From contig NC_135722.1 of assembly GCF_964656455.1 (NCBI RefSeq), forward strand, positions 48,626,628 through 48,690,627: a DNA stretch of 64,000 nt, written 5' to 3'. This DNA comes from Halichoerus grypus (lineage: Eukaryota; Chordata; Mammalia; Carnivora; Phocidae). The position numbers were made by a program, and so were the translations under genes. The notes beneath the pieces are model-generated. The model was not told the origin of the DNA, ran no database searches, and saw only the letters and a program-made list of their open reading frames with translations. Shown here one piece after another: positions 45,170-56,939 of the stretch (its first letter is position 1; every line of letters starts with the position of its first letter).

Positions 45170-48100
45170 CAGTGAGGTCATATGATACATGTCTTTCTCT
45201 GATTGACTTATTTTGCTCAGCATAATACCCTCCAGTTCCATCCACGTCATTGCAAATGGCAAGATTTCATTTTTTTGATGCTGCATAATATTCCATTGTA
45301 TATATATACCACATCTTCTTTATCCATTCATCTGTCGATGGACATCTTGGCTCTTTCCACAGTTTGGCTATTGTGGACATTGCTTCTATAAACATCGGGG
45401 TGCACGTACCCCTTCGGATCCCTACATTTGTATCTTTGGGGTAAATACCCAGTAGTGCAATTGCTGGATCGTATGGTAGCTCTATTTTCAACTTTTTGAG
45501 CAACCTCCATACTGTTTTCCAGAGTGGCTGCACCAGCTTGCATTCCCATCAACAGTGTAGGAGGGTTCCCCTTTCTCCGCATCCCTGCCAAAATCTGTCA
45601 GTTCCTGACTTGTTAATTTTAGCCATTCTGACTGCTGTGAAGTGGTATCTCATTGAGGTTTTGATTTGGATTTCCCTGATGCTGAGCGAGGTTGAGCACT
45701 TTTTCATGTGTCTGTTGGCCATTTGGATATCTTTGGCAAAATGTCTGTTCATGTCTTCTGCCCATTTCTTGATTAGATCATTTGTTCTTTGGGTGTTGAG
45801 TTTGATAAGTTCTTTATAGATTTTGGATACTAGCCCTTTATCTGATATGTCATTTGCAAATATCTTCTCCCATTCTGTCGGTTGTCTTTTGGTTTTGTGG
45901 ACTGTTTCCTTTGCTGTGCAAAAGCTTTTTACCTTGATGAAGTCCCAATAGTTCATTTTTGCCCTTGCTTCCCTTACCTTTGGCGATGTTTCTAGGAAGA
46001 AGTTGCTGTGGCTGAGGTCGAAGAGGTTGCTGCCTGTGTTCTCCTTTAGGATTTTAATGGACTCCGGTCTCACATTTAGGTCTTTCAACCATTTTGAGTC
46101 TATTTTTGTGTGTGGTGTAAGGAAATGGTCCAGTTTCATTCCTCTGCATGTGGCTGTCCAATTTTCCCAACACCATTTGTTGAAGAGACTGTCTTTTTTC
46201 CCATTGAACATTCTTTTCTGCTTTGTCGAAGATGAGTTGACCATAGAGTTGAAGGTCCATTTCTGGGCTCTCTATTCTGTTCCATTGATCTATGTGTCTG
46301 TTTTAGTGCCAGTACCATACTGTCTTGATGATGACAGCTTTGTAATAGAGCTTGAACTCTGGAATTGTGATGCTGCCAGCTTTGCTTTTCTTTTTCAACA
46401 TTCCTCTGGCTATTCGAGGTCTTTTCTGGTTCCATACAAATTTTAGGATTATTTGTTCCATTCTTTGAAAAAAGTGGATGGTATTTTGATAGGGATTGCA
46501 TTGAATGTGTAGATTGATCTAGGTAGCATTGACATCGTACAATATTTGTTCTTCCAATCCATGAGCATGGAATGTTTTTCCATTTCTTTGTGTCTTACTC
46601 AATTTCTTTCATGAGTATTTGATAGGTTTCTGAATACAGATTCTTTGCCTCTTAGGTTAGATTTATTCCTAGGTATCTTAGGTTTTTGGGTGTGATTGTA
46701 AATGGGATCGACTCCTTAATTTCTCTTTCTTCTGTCTTGTTGTTGGTGTATAGGAATGCCACTGATTTCTGTGCATTGATTTTATATCCTGCCACTTTAC
46801 TGAATTCCTGTATGAATTCTAGCAATTTTGGGGTGGAGTCTTTTGGGTTTTCCACATAAAGTATCATATCATTTGCAGAGAGTGAGAATTTGACTTCTTC
46901 TTTGCTGATTTGGATGCCTTTTATTTCTTTTTGTTGTCTGATTGCTGTAGTTAGGACTTCTAGTACTATGTTGAATAACAGTGGTGATAGTGGACATCCC
47001 TGCTGTGTTCCTGACCTTGGGGGGAAAGCTCTCAGTTTTTCCCCATTGAGAATGATATTCACTGTGGGTTTTTCTTAAATGACTTTTATGATATTGAGGT
47101 ATGTACCCTCTATCCCTATACTCTGAAGAGTTTTTTTTTTTTTAAAGATTTTATTTATTTATTTAATTGACAGAGAGAGAGAGACAGCGAGAGAGGGAAC
47201 ACAATAAGGGGGAGTGGGAGAGGGAGAAGCAGGCTTCCCGTGGAGCAGGGAGCCCGATGCGGGGCTCGATCCCAGGACCCTGGGATCATGACCTGAGCCG
47301 AAGGCAGTCGCTTAACCGACTGAGCCACCTAGGCGCCCCACTCTGAAGAGTTTTGATCAAGAAAAAATGCTGTACTTTGCCAAATGCTTTTTCTGCATTT
47401 ATTGAGAGGATCATATGGTTCTTGTTCTTTCTTTTAGTACTGGATTGTATCACATTGATTGATTTGCAGATGCAGAACCAAACTTGCAGCCCAGGGATAA
47501 ATCCCACTTGGTTGTGGTGAATAATCCTTGTAATGTACTGTTGGATCCTGTTGGCTAGTATTTTGGTGAGAATTTTTGCATCCATGTTCATCAAGGATAT
47601 TGGTCTGTAATTCCCCTTTTTGATGGGGTCTTTGTCTGGTTTGGGGATCAAGGTAATGGTGGCCTCATAAAATGAGTTTGGAAGTTTTCCTTCCATTTCT
47701 ATTTTTTGGAACAGTTTCAGAAGAATAGGTATTAATTCTTCTTTATATGTTTGGTAGAATTCCCCTGGGAAGCCATCTGGCCCTGGGCTTTTGTTTTTTG
47801 GGAGATTTTTGATTACTGCTTCAATTTCCCTAGTGGTTATAGGCTAGTTCAGGTTTTCTATTTCTTCCTGATTCAGTTTTGGTAGTTTATACATCTCTAG
47901 GAACACATTCATTTCTTCCAGGTTATCTAATTTGCTGGCATAGAGTTGCTCATAATATGTTCTTATAATTGTTTATATTTCTTTGGTGTTGGTTGTGATC
48001 TCTCCTCTTTCATTCATGATTTTATTTATTTGGGTCATTTTTCTTTTATTTTTGATAAGTCTGGCCAGGGATTTTTCAATCTTATTAATTCTTTCAAAGA

Positions 48101-49185
48101 ACGAGCTCCTAGTTTCGTTGATCTGTTCTACTGTTCTTTTGGTTTCTATTTCATTGATTTCTGCTCTGATCATTATTTCTCTTCTCCTGCTGGGTTTAGG
48201 CTTTATTTGCTGTTCTCTCTCCAGCTCCTTTAGGTGTAGGGTTAGGTTGTGTATTTGAGACCTTTCTTGTTTCTTGAGAAAGGCTTGTATTGCTATATAC
48301 TTTCCTCTTAGGACTGCCTTTGCTGTATCCCAAAGATTTTGAAAAGTTGTGTTTTCCTTTTCATTTGTTTCCATGAATTTTTTAAATTCTTCTTTAATTT
48401 CCTGGTTGACCCATTCATTCTTTAGTAGGAATCTCTTTAGTCTCCATGTATTTGAGTTCTTTCCAACTTCCTCTTGTGATTGAGTTCTAGTTCCAAAGCA
48501 CTGTGGTCTGAAAATAGGCAGGGAATGATCCCAATCTTTTGGTACCGGTTGAGACCTGATTTGTGACCTAGGATGTGATCTATTCTGGAGAATGTTCCAT
48601 GAGCACTAGAGAAGAATGTGTATTCCGTTGCTTTGGGATGGAATGTTCTGAATATATCTGTGAAGTCCATTTGGTCCAGTGTGTCATTTAAAGTGTTTAT
48701 TTCCTTGTGGATCTTTTGCTTAGATGATCTGTCCATTTCAGTGAGGGGGGTGTTAAAGTCCCCCACTATTATTGTATTGTTGTCGATGTGTTTCTTTGCT
48801 TTTGTTATTAATTGGCTTATATAATTGGCTGCTCCCATGTTAAGGGCATATTTACAATTGTTAGATCTTCTTGTTGGATAGACCCTTTAAGTATGATATA
48901 GTGCCCTTCCTCATCTCTTATTACAGTCTTTGGTTTAAAATCTAATTTGTCTGATATAAGGATTGCCACCCCAGCTTTCTTTTGGTGTCCGTTAGCATGG
49001 TAAGTCGTTTTCCACCCCCTCACTTTCAATCTGGGGGTGTCTTTGGGTCTAAAATGAGTCTCTTGCAGACAGCATATCGATGGGTCTTGTTTTTTTTATC
49101 CAATCTGAGACCCTGTGTCTTTTGATTGGGCATTTAGCCCATTTACATTCAGGGTAACTATTGAAAGATATGAATTTAGTGCCAT
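45170..49185 (-). pseudogene. L1 ORF2 (endonuclease/reverse transcriptase), dead
   Basis: Family role: nicks DNA and reverse-transcribes L1 RNA at the nick. The start ATG at 49185 gives MALNSYLSIVTLNVNGLN, soon followed by a stop. Recognisable parts in order are the endonuclease (GVAILISDKLDFKP at 48.8-49.0 kb; GDFNTPL and SDHSALELEL at 48.4-48.8 kb), the linker at 48.0-48.4 kb, the reverse transcriptase ([20 protein letters not shown] at about 47.6 kb; [18 protein letters not shown] at about 47.0 kb) and the C-terminal region (45.3-46.2 kb). The catalytic FADD box reads SAND here, so one metal-binding Asp is lost (codon AAT at 46871-46873). A SINE splits the RT domain at 47135-47339, and several frameshifts and stops add to this. 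Confidence 0.92.
47135..47339 (-). mobile_element. CAN-SINE, antisense on the + strand, inside L1 ORF2
   Basis: This is a complete, near-consensus SINE with exact 15-base target duplications actctgaagagtttt at 47120-47134 and 47340-47354. It lies in the same orientation as the L1 it interrupts and is younger than it. Confidence 0.97.
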
Positions 49186-49239
49186 TGTATTGCCTGTAAG
49201 GTGACTGTTACTGTATATTGTCTGTGTTCCTTTCTTGTC

Positions 49240-50159
49240 TACGTTACTTTTAGGCTCTCTCTTTGCTTAGAGGACCCCTTTCAGTATTTCTTGTAGGGCT
49301 GGTTTCGTGTTTCCAAATTCCTTTAGTTTTTGTTTGTCCTGGAAGCTTTTTATCTCTCCTTCTATTTTCAATGACAGCCTAGCTGGATATAGTATTCTTG
49401 GCTGCATATTTTTCTCATTTAGTGCTCTGAATACATCATGCCAGTCTTTCTGGCCTGCCAGGTCTCTGTGGAAAGGTCTGTTGCCAATCTAATGTTTCTA
49501 CCATTGTAGGTTACACACGTCTTGTCCTGAGCTGCTTTCAAGATTTTCTCTTTGTCTCTGAGACTCGTAAATTTTACTGTTAGATGTCAGGGTGTTGACC
49601 TATTTTTATTGATTTTGAGGGGGGTTCTCTGTGCCTCCTGGAGTTTGATGCCTGTTTCCTTCCCCAAATGAGGGAAATTCTCTGCTATAATTTGCTCCAA
49701 TATACCTTCTGCCCCTCTCTCTCTTTCTTCTTCTGGGATCCCAATTATTCTAATATTGTTTCGTCTTATGGTATCACTTATCTCTTGAATTCTGCCCTCG
49801 TGATCCAGTAGTTGTTTCTCTCTCTTTTTCTCAGCTTCTTTATTTTCCATCATTTGGTCTTGTATATCACTAATTCTCTCTTCTGCCTCATTTATCCCAG
49901 CAGTTAGAGCCTCCATTTTTTATTGCATCTCATTAATAGCCTTTTTGATTTTGGCTTGGTTAGATTTTAGTTCTTTTATTTCTCCAGAAAGGGTTTCTCT
50001 AATAACTTCCATGCTTTTTTCAAGCCCAGCTAGTATCTTTAAAATCATCATTCTGAACTCTAGTTCTGACATCTTACTAATGTCCATATTGATTAGGTCC
50101 CTGGCAGTCAGTACTGCCTCTTGTTCTTTTTTTTGAGGTGATTTTTTCCATCTTGTCAT
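49240..50159 (-). pseudogene. L1 ORF1 (RNA-binding chaperone), dead
   Basis: ORF1 normally makes a trimeric coiled-coil RNA-binding protein that packages L1 RNA. The frame starts MTRWKKSPQKKEQEAVLTAR at 50159 and enters the coiled coil (KILAGLEKSMEVIRETL). It hits a stop at 49920-49922 after 79 codons, continues in frame as MEALTAGINEAEERISDIQD, then the RNA-recognition part (NNIRIIGIPEEERERG) and a second stop after NKNRSTP, followed by the C-terminal domain. The second stop fits CGA to TGA decay at a CpG. The 3' limit is approximate. Confidence 0.88.
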
Positions 50160-50329
50160 TTTGTCCAGAGGAGAATAGATGAATGAGAGAACAAAATGCT
50201 AACAGGGTAACAACGACCCCAGAAAAAATACACTAAATAAATCAGAAGAGACCTGAAACCGGGGGAAAAGAGAGGGAAAGAAAGAAAAAAGAAAAAAAAA
50301 AGATAAAAAAACAGAATATGATCAAATAT

Positions 50330-50830
50330 GATCAGGCTGGTGCATAGATCAGTGCCACACACTAGATTTCGGGCATATTTTGCTTTGTTAGAAGAAAGTG
50401 CCTCCCAAAATTTTAAAGAAAGAAAAACTTATATATGTACAATAATAAGGGTAAATACGATAAAGGGATGGAATATGACTGTACAGATGAAAATTATAAA
50501 AGATTTTATAAAAATAATTGATAAGATAAGAAGTTGGTTGAAAAAAGAAAGAAGAGGAATTAAAAAAAAAAAATGGGGAGAGAATGTCATCAGGCAGGAG
50601 ACTAGAACAAAGCCATACAGTAGATATTAGGGTATATTTTGGTCTGTTAGAAAAAACTGTATGCCAAAATTTTAAAGAAAGAATAATACACACCAAAAAT
50701 AAGGTTAACTGCTATGAAGGGATAGAATATGACTAAAAATGAAAAATAAAAAAGATTTTTTTAAAAAAGGGATTGATAAGATGTTGGTTGCAAAAGGGAA
50801 AAAGAAAAATTAAAAAAAAGGAAAAGAAAA
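50330..50830 (-). repeat. Two tandem units of about 240 bp in the L1 leader
   Basis: 50330-50575 and 50600-50830 align by eye: 'gcatattttgctttgttaga' with 'gtatattttggtctgttaga', 'ccaaaattttaaagaaagaa' in both, 'aaagggatggaatatgact' with 'gaagggatagaatatgact', and 'ttgataagat...gttggttg' in both. Confidence 0.8.
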
Positions 50831-51954
50831 AGAAAATTTAAAAAATTAACTTTGAAAGACTAAAGAATCATGGGAAAAAAGCCATGAATTCTATGTGCAG
50901 TATTCCCCTAGTGCTGGAGTTCTGCCGTTCTCATTGCGGTAAACTTGATCTTGGCTGGCTGTTCTTGCTGATCTTCTGGGGGAGGGGCCTGTTGCCGTGG
51001 TTCCTGAATGTCTTTGCCGGAGGCGGAATTGTCCCGCCCTTGCAGGTCCGGGCTAAGTAATCTGCTTGGGTCTGCTCTCGGGAGCTTTTGTTCCCTGCAA
51101 GCTTTCTGTACAGCTTTGGAGGACGGGAAAGAAAATGGCAGCCTCCCATTCTCTGCCCTGGAGGAGCCGATAACTTGGGGCCCCACTCCTCAGTGAGCCC
51201 CAGAGAAAAGCAGTCAATCACTCCCATCTCCCCGGTCTCCGACCGCACTCCCTGCTCACCTGGCCTGTGACTGAACGTTTCTATCTCTGGCACCCGACTC
51301 GCTGTGGAGTCTCCAAACCCAGGAGATCCCTGCGGTGTGCTCCCACGCCACTCCTCCCAGGGGAGGAAGGGGAGTCTCCCCAGATCTGCCGCTTGTTGGG
51401 TCTCTGCTGGAGGAGAAGTGACCCGACTGTGCCACGGATCACGGTTTATGGCAACCCCGAGTTGAGAGCCCGCGCCTCAGCTCCATCTCTGCAGCCAGCT
51501 TCCCCGCTCCCATACCTGGGAGCTCTGCTGCACTCAGGCATCCCCGGTCTTCCTGTGACCCTGAGGGTCCTGAGACCACACTGTCCCACGAGGGTTCCAC
51601 CCCCCCACTTAGCCACTGGAGCAACGTCCCTCAGTGGAGCCAACTTCTAAAAGTTACAATTTTGTGCTCCGCTGCTCTATCACTTGCCAGTAGTGGCTGA
51701 AGGAGGCTCCCTCCCCTGCCATCTGTCTTCCCGAATATCTCCTCGGATTCACTTCTCCACACGCATCCTACCTTCCAGAAAGTGGTCGCTTTTCTGTTCA
51801 GAGAGTTGTTGCTATTCTTTTCTTCGATCTCCTGTTGAGTTCATAGGTGTTCAGAATGGTTTGATCCCTATCTAGCTGAATTCCTGGGACCAGATGAAAT
51901 TTAGGTCTCCTACTCCTCCGCCATCTTGCTCCTCCCCCCTTGAAGTTTTCTTCA

Positions 51955-52495
51955 TGCTTTAGTACACTCTGAGTATTGGGGCTCCTTTTGTCCATGGCAA
52001 GTCGCTTATTATGTTACTCTTTTGTTTTCTATGATTCCTAGAATATCAGACATGAATGAGTATGCATTCACATGTAAAAATTCCTTCACAGTCTTGTTTT
52101 GTAATTGTTCCAATTTAGGCTAGGTCTTCCATACTGCCTCACGATGGGCAAAAATGACCTCCCTGAGAGAGTTGTTAAAATTAATTAAAGGATAATTATT
52201 TTTAGTGGAGAAAGAAGTCAAATTTGAGTTCTATTTTACTGTGGTAATTTTTCAACACATATAACCAACTACTTTATTGGAGATCTAGGGGCTTTGGCCC
52301 ACACAGTATATAACAAATCAGAAGTCACTACCAAACATCTAGAAAATTCCATATCTTGTGCTTTTCAGGTCCCTAAATTCTGCCTTTCCCTTTCTAGGTC
52401 ATCTCTATTGGTGTCCTTGAAAAATATGTTTCTCTTTTCAGATTAATTTTATTTGTAATGTCAAGCAAATTTTTTTTATTGGGTTCTTTTTTTCC
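51955..52495. other. Unassigned DNA
   Basis: Nothing recognisable is seen beyond the flank of the L1 target site. Confidence 0.4.
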
Positions 52496-52594
52496 CCTTT
52501 TTTAAAATTTTAAATTCAATTAGCCAACATATAGTACATCATTAGTTTTTGATGTAGTGTTCAATGATTCATTAGTTATGTGTAACACCCAGTG
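52496..52594 (-). mobile_element. Short L1 3' end, antisense
   Basis: 'aaattcaattagccaacata' followed by 'tttttgatgtagtgttcaat' and 'gtgtaacacccagtg' is about 100 bp of antisense carnivore L1 3' UTR. Confidence 0.85.
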
Positions 52595-53580
52595 TTTAAA
52601 CTTTTATCTCTACTTTTCTCTTTCTTCTATCCCCACTTGTGAAGAAAGTATTTTTAAATTTCAATTCTCTCCTCAGATCCTATTGTGCCCTAGGAAACCC
52701 AGGACTCTTCTGAGTTGTTGAAGTTCCTTACTCTCCACTCTCAAGGTGGCTCCTTAAATGCAACTTGTGCTCAGTAGTGTCCATATTGAGGAGAAGTTTC
52801 AGAGTTAAGGAGTAGATAGAATTAATCAGGTAACACTTCTAGCAGTATAAAAATTTTGAACGAGTCTTTGGAGAGGGTATAGATGAAATGTACAAATTAA
52901 TTTGAGATCAAATGTGAACTATTTTATATGTATATATACAACTATTTTATATATATATATATATATATATAACTATTATTATTATTATTAGGAGCCATCT
53001 AAAAAATCAAAATGTATTTAATTACTTAATAGAGCAAACATTTCTTCATTCAATATTTTAAGCCATGGGCCTAAAAATAGGCAAGTAATTGTTAAATAGT
53101 TTTGCCAGCATTTTCAAGAGACATACTATATAGCCAAGGAGTAGGCCAAAGTCAGCAATTCTCCTATCAGGAGGGTGTTTTCCAGTTAGTATTCTGCTTT
53201 CATTTTCTCCAGAATTTGAACTACCCTGCTTCCTTGCCTTGCCCTAGACCATCCTTGGCACTTATTCCGATCATGATGGTTTCCTGCCTTATAGCTGCTT
53301 GTGAAATCTGGAAATACGCTGATAAGGAAAGTATTTACTCCTAGTACTACCTGAAGACCTCCTTCTGACCCAGATCTGAAGGCCTAAATCCTGAATCTGA
53401 CTTCATGATTCTGCTTTGAGATTCTTAACTTTGTGTCTTTGGTGGATTTATTTTCAGGTCCTGTTCTAATGTCTGATTTTCTGGAGAGGATCTTGTGGCC
53501 TCTCGTGACTCTCAAATCACACCCCAGGACCAGATTGTGGCACTAGGGTTAAGTTTAATGATAAAGTACCTGTAGTCCGA
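52595..53580. other. Upstream region of the OR pseudogene
   Basis: There is no gene. 52923-52990 is a TA then ATT microsatellite. The rest is unassigned and would be the old promoter side of the pseudogene receptor. Confidence 0.45.
52923..52990 (+). repeat. (TA)n and (ATT)n microsatellite
   Basis: A run of about 12 TA units at 52949-52970 is followed by five ATT units. Confidence 0.95.
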
Positions 53581-53653
53581 GGGCACCTTGCTGCTAATGT
53601 GGATCTCACTAGCGCTATTTTCATTAAATCCTTTGTCTTTTGGTGTCCTGGCC

Positions 53654-54645
53654 ATGTCAAAGGAAAATATCACCCATATTAGTGAATTCATCCTGGTGGG
53701 CTTCCCTACTTCCCCTTGGCTACAAGTTCTGCTTTTCCTCCTCTTCCTCATCACCTACCTGTTTGTGCTGTTGGAGAATTTGGTCATCATTCTCACTGTA
53801 TGGATCACTGGGTCCCTGCACAGCCCATGTACTATTTTCTGGGCACCATGTCCTTTCTGGAGACTTGGTATGTATCTGTCACAGTCCCCAAGATGTTGGC
53901 TGGATTCCTACTTAGTCCCAATACCATCTCATTCCTGGGATGCATGATCCAACTCTATTTCTTCATCTCACTTGCCTGTACTGAATGTGTGCTCTTAGCT
54001 GCCATGGCCTATGACCATTACGTGGCTATATGTTGTCCTCTTTGTTATCCAGCCATGATGACCACAGGATTTTGTGTGCAGCTGACAATCAGTTCCTGGG
54101 TGAGTGGCTTCACCATCTCCATGGCAAAGGTATACTTCATCTCCCAAGTTGCTTTCTGTGGCAATAATACCTTGAACCATTTTTTCTGTGATGTTTTCCC
54201 CATCCTCAAACTGGCCTGCATGGACTTTTCTATGGCTGTGATGGTAGACTTTGTGCTAGCCATTCTCATCCTTGTGTTTCCTCTCTCAGCCACTGTCCTT
54301 TCTTATGGCTTCATTGTCTCTACCATTCTGCACATTCCCTCAGCCACTGGGCAGTGGAAAGCCTTCTCTACCTGTGCCTCTCACCTTACAGTGGTGGTCA
54401 TCTTCTATACAGCTGTGATCTTCATGTATGTCCGACCTCGGGCCATTGCTTCATTCAATTCTAACAAATTGATCTCAGCCATATATGCAGTCTTTACTCC
54501 AATGCTCAACCCTATTATCTACTGCCTGAGGAACAAGGATGTCAAAGATGCCATCAGAAAAAGCATGTCAAGTGGCCAAGCCCTTTTCTTGAAAGATTCT
54601 TTGCTAAAGAGACTTAGACATTCCTTCTCTTTTCATTTGACTTAA
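53654..54645 (+). pseudogene. Olfactory receptor, OR6B-like, one-base frameshift
   Basis: This was a family 6 receptor closely related to the gene at 29.1 kb. The first frame starts with the ATG at 53654 ([12 protein letters not shown], glycosylation site at Asn5) and runs 56 codons to LH. One base is then missing next to 53822, where the intact paralog has the Lys codon of LHKPMYYF. The remaining coding sequence continues without a stop in the -1 frame from [13 protein letters not shown] to the end at 54645. Disulfide cysteines, KAFSTCASH and NPIIYCLRN survive. The DRY box reads DHY and the following HPL-Y reads CPLCY, further signs of lost constraint. The last 20 or so residues are longer than in the paralog. 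If the deletion is an assembly error, the protein would still carry the DHY change. Confidence 0.9.
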
Positions 54646-56930
54646 CCTCAAAACACACCTACATTAGGTGAAAATCTGCAATTTTAAACATACTGACTTA
54701 GTACACAATTAAAGGATAAGAGGCCAGATATCAAAGAAAATCTCCTTTACTTTCAGGATTTAATTAAATGCTTCCTTTTATAATGCAGTGAGTGAAATAA
54801 CCAGAATTTTATGAGACATGCATTGGTATTGGAGTTATAAAATAATTTTATTTTTATGAAGATGCTAAGAAATAATCAGTTATTATCCAACTAGTTTTTA
54901 GAGCTCTATTGGTGAGATTTCTCCATTTTGATTTTGTTTTGTTTTAAAAGCCCTCTCTGTCTTAGGAGGAGTAAACAAAAAGAGGTTCTGCAATCATCAA
55001 TTTTATGGTTAGGATCTGTTTATTGCTTCCTAGAAGGCTAGGAGCCTGGTTCCTTTTATAATAATTGATGATATCTCACTGTAATTACTTTTTTGAATTT
55101 AAGGAAATATGAAAGATAACTCCTTTTAGGATGTAATAGAAACACCATAAGATAGACAACATGGCAGAGAGAAAACAAGATTAATATACATATGTGTGTA
55201 TATATATATGTGTGTGTGTGTGTGTTTGTGTGTGTATATAGTTATATATTATTATATACAATATTTATATATAAAATATATAATTTTATAATACAAAAAT
55301 GTATACATAATATAGAAGTTCCAACAAATTGTATGTATAATATATAATTTCATGCTTAAATTTTCTTCCCTTGTTGGAATTTCTACATATATAATTTTTT
55401 TAGATGTAATAGAGTCAGCAGCTAGACCTTCAGAAAAACTAGTAGGAATTCATTAAAGCCCATTCCTTTTCAAGTGAAGAAAGTATTGACATTGACAAGA
55501 GGTCATAAAAGTGCTTTCGCTTAGATGGTACTTGGCCTGGATGTGCAGGATTTTCCCTCTTCTCATTTGTTTTCCTTTTGATTTTAGAAGGGTGGATGCA
55601 ATATCTTAGTATATGCTTTCATTCAGCCATTATAAAATGATAGGAGAGATGGATTCTGTCTGGCTCAGCAACAATACTGGATGAGTGAATTAATGAAATA
55701 TAGTCTGCCAAGAGTTTAAGGATTGCAGGCATACTATTTTACCCCAACGCTTTGGAAACCACATTTCATAAGTTTTAATTGGGTTATTGATTTAAATACC
55801 CTACTTGCTTTGTTTTGACTTTATTTACATTGTAACTACATGGTCTTCCCATTTTGTATTAAGTTTTTGTATACGGTCACATGAGATTGTTTTCATTTAT
55901 TTTATATAGATTATTATATTTTATAGACTGTGGTAGTTTCCAATTTATCTAAACCTGTTACAGTCTCCTGGCCATCATTACTTTAGCCTAACAACTGTAT
56001 ATTCATAATGATATATACCATTTTTCTTTAGTCAAAAAGAAGGGTTATGGGCCATGGCCTTCACACAGGCACTAAAAATAATACAAGATGCTCTATTTTG
56101 AATCATAGAATTTCTTAACCCAATGTTAGAATTTTCTAATCTTTTTATCAAAAGAGAGCAGTGTTATGCTATATATATTTCTGCTCAAAAATCATTTGTT
56201 AATTCCTAATAGACAATTAATGCTATTTTGAAATCTCACAAGTTTATTTTTTATTCTTAAAATTCATTTCAATTTTGGTTAAGCAGCCCTGTGGTCATTT
56301 ATTGTTATAACCTCAAGTATCATCTATATTTATAACCTGACATTCCTTTTCTAGTCTAGACTGTCTGATTTTCAAGTTTTCTATATAGCCATTAGATCAT
56401 TTGTTATACAAATCCTCTGTGAACTTACTTATCTTCTACTTTATTTGATGAACTTGATTTCCAAGAAAGTTAACTTACTGTTTCCATACAGTGCATTGTT
56501 TTCTCCATTTATGATGTTTGCTTTTCATATTTCTTTTACTTTAATATTTAAAATATTTTACTTTTAAATGTTTAAAACATTCAGAAAGTAGAAAAATAGT
56601 AAAATTAACAACTTCATCCACAACTCAGATTTTAAAAATTAAAGATCAAAAGCTGTATGTAATTAGATTTTATAATTATGCTACATATTTAATGTTGTAC
56701 TCCAGTTATATTACTTTATTCAAAACTGGAAGAGTAGTATTCAAAAAGGGAAGACAGAATGACCTGTAGCTGAGTAGAAATCTGCAGAGAAAGAGATGGA
56801 TAGGAAAAGGCTATGATTTTCCTGGACAACCATCAGACAGTGAACCAGCAAGAAAGTAATAGATAAATTGTCAAAACTGAGAGTATCAGGAAGTTTTCCA
56901 GATGACTAAATTGGTAAAATTTTCCCTTTA
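54646..56930. other. Unassigned AT-rich DNA
   Basis: There is no gene. 55188-55330 is a TA/TG low-complexity tract. The rest is not assignable by eye. Confidence 0.45.
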
Positions 56931-56939
56931 TTGCAGAAA

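Larger units (their letters stand above)
44715..51939 (-). mobile_element. Full-length carnivore L1, minus strand, inactive
   Basis: On the minus strand the element begins at 51939 with ggggggaggagcaagatggc, a GC-rich leader (about 50.9-51.9 kb) and an A-rich leader. ORF1 follows (from 50159), then ORF2 (from about 49185 to about 45170), a 3' UTR and an A tail read as T at 44976-44986. A second, different L1 3' end (44723-44975) with its own tail follows. The short duplication tgaagtttt occurs at 44714 and again at 51941, outside both parts, so the 7.2 kb may be one insertion. ORF1 has two nonsense codons and ORF2 several breaks plus a SINE, so it cannot move by itself. Confidence 0.88.

Noticed and set aside
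46003..46446. 147-codon + strand frame
   Set aside because: Antisense shadow of L1 ORF2 coding sequence; a feature of L1 base composition.
51267..51650. 127-codon + strand frame in GC-rich DNA, considered as a gene or CpG-island exon
   Set aside because: The GC-rich block is the antisense 5' leader of the full-length carnivore L1, ending exactly at the L1 5' end; the frame is by chance.
52923..52990. AT-rich tract as an origin or matrix-attachment site
   Set aside because: It is a plain TA/ATT microsatellite; no sequence feature supports a specific function.
53716..53823. ATG at 53716 as the start of a shorter intact receptor
   Set aside because: The first 36 codons of that frame are out of frame with the receptor and lack helix 1; the true N-terminus lies in the other frame from 53654.
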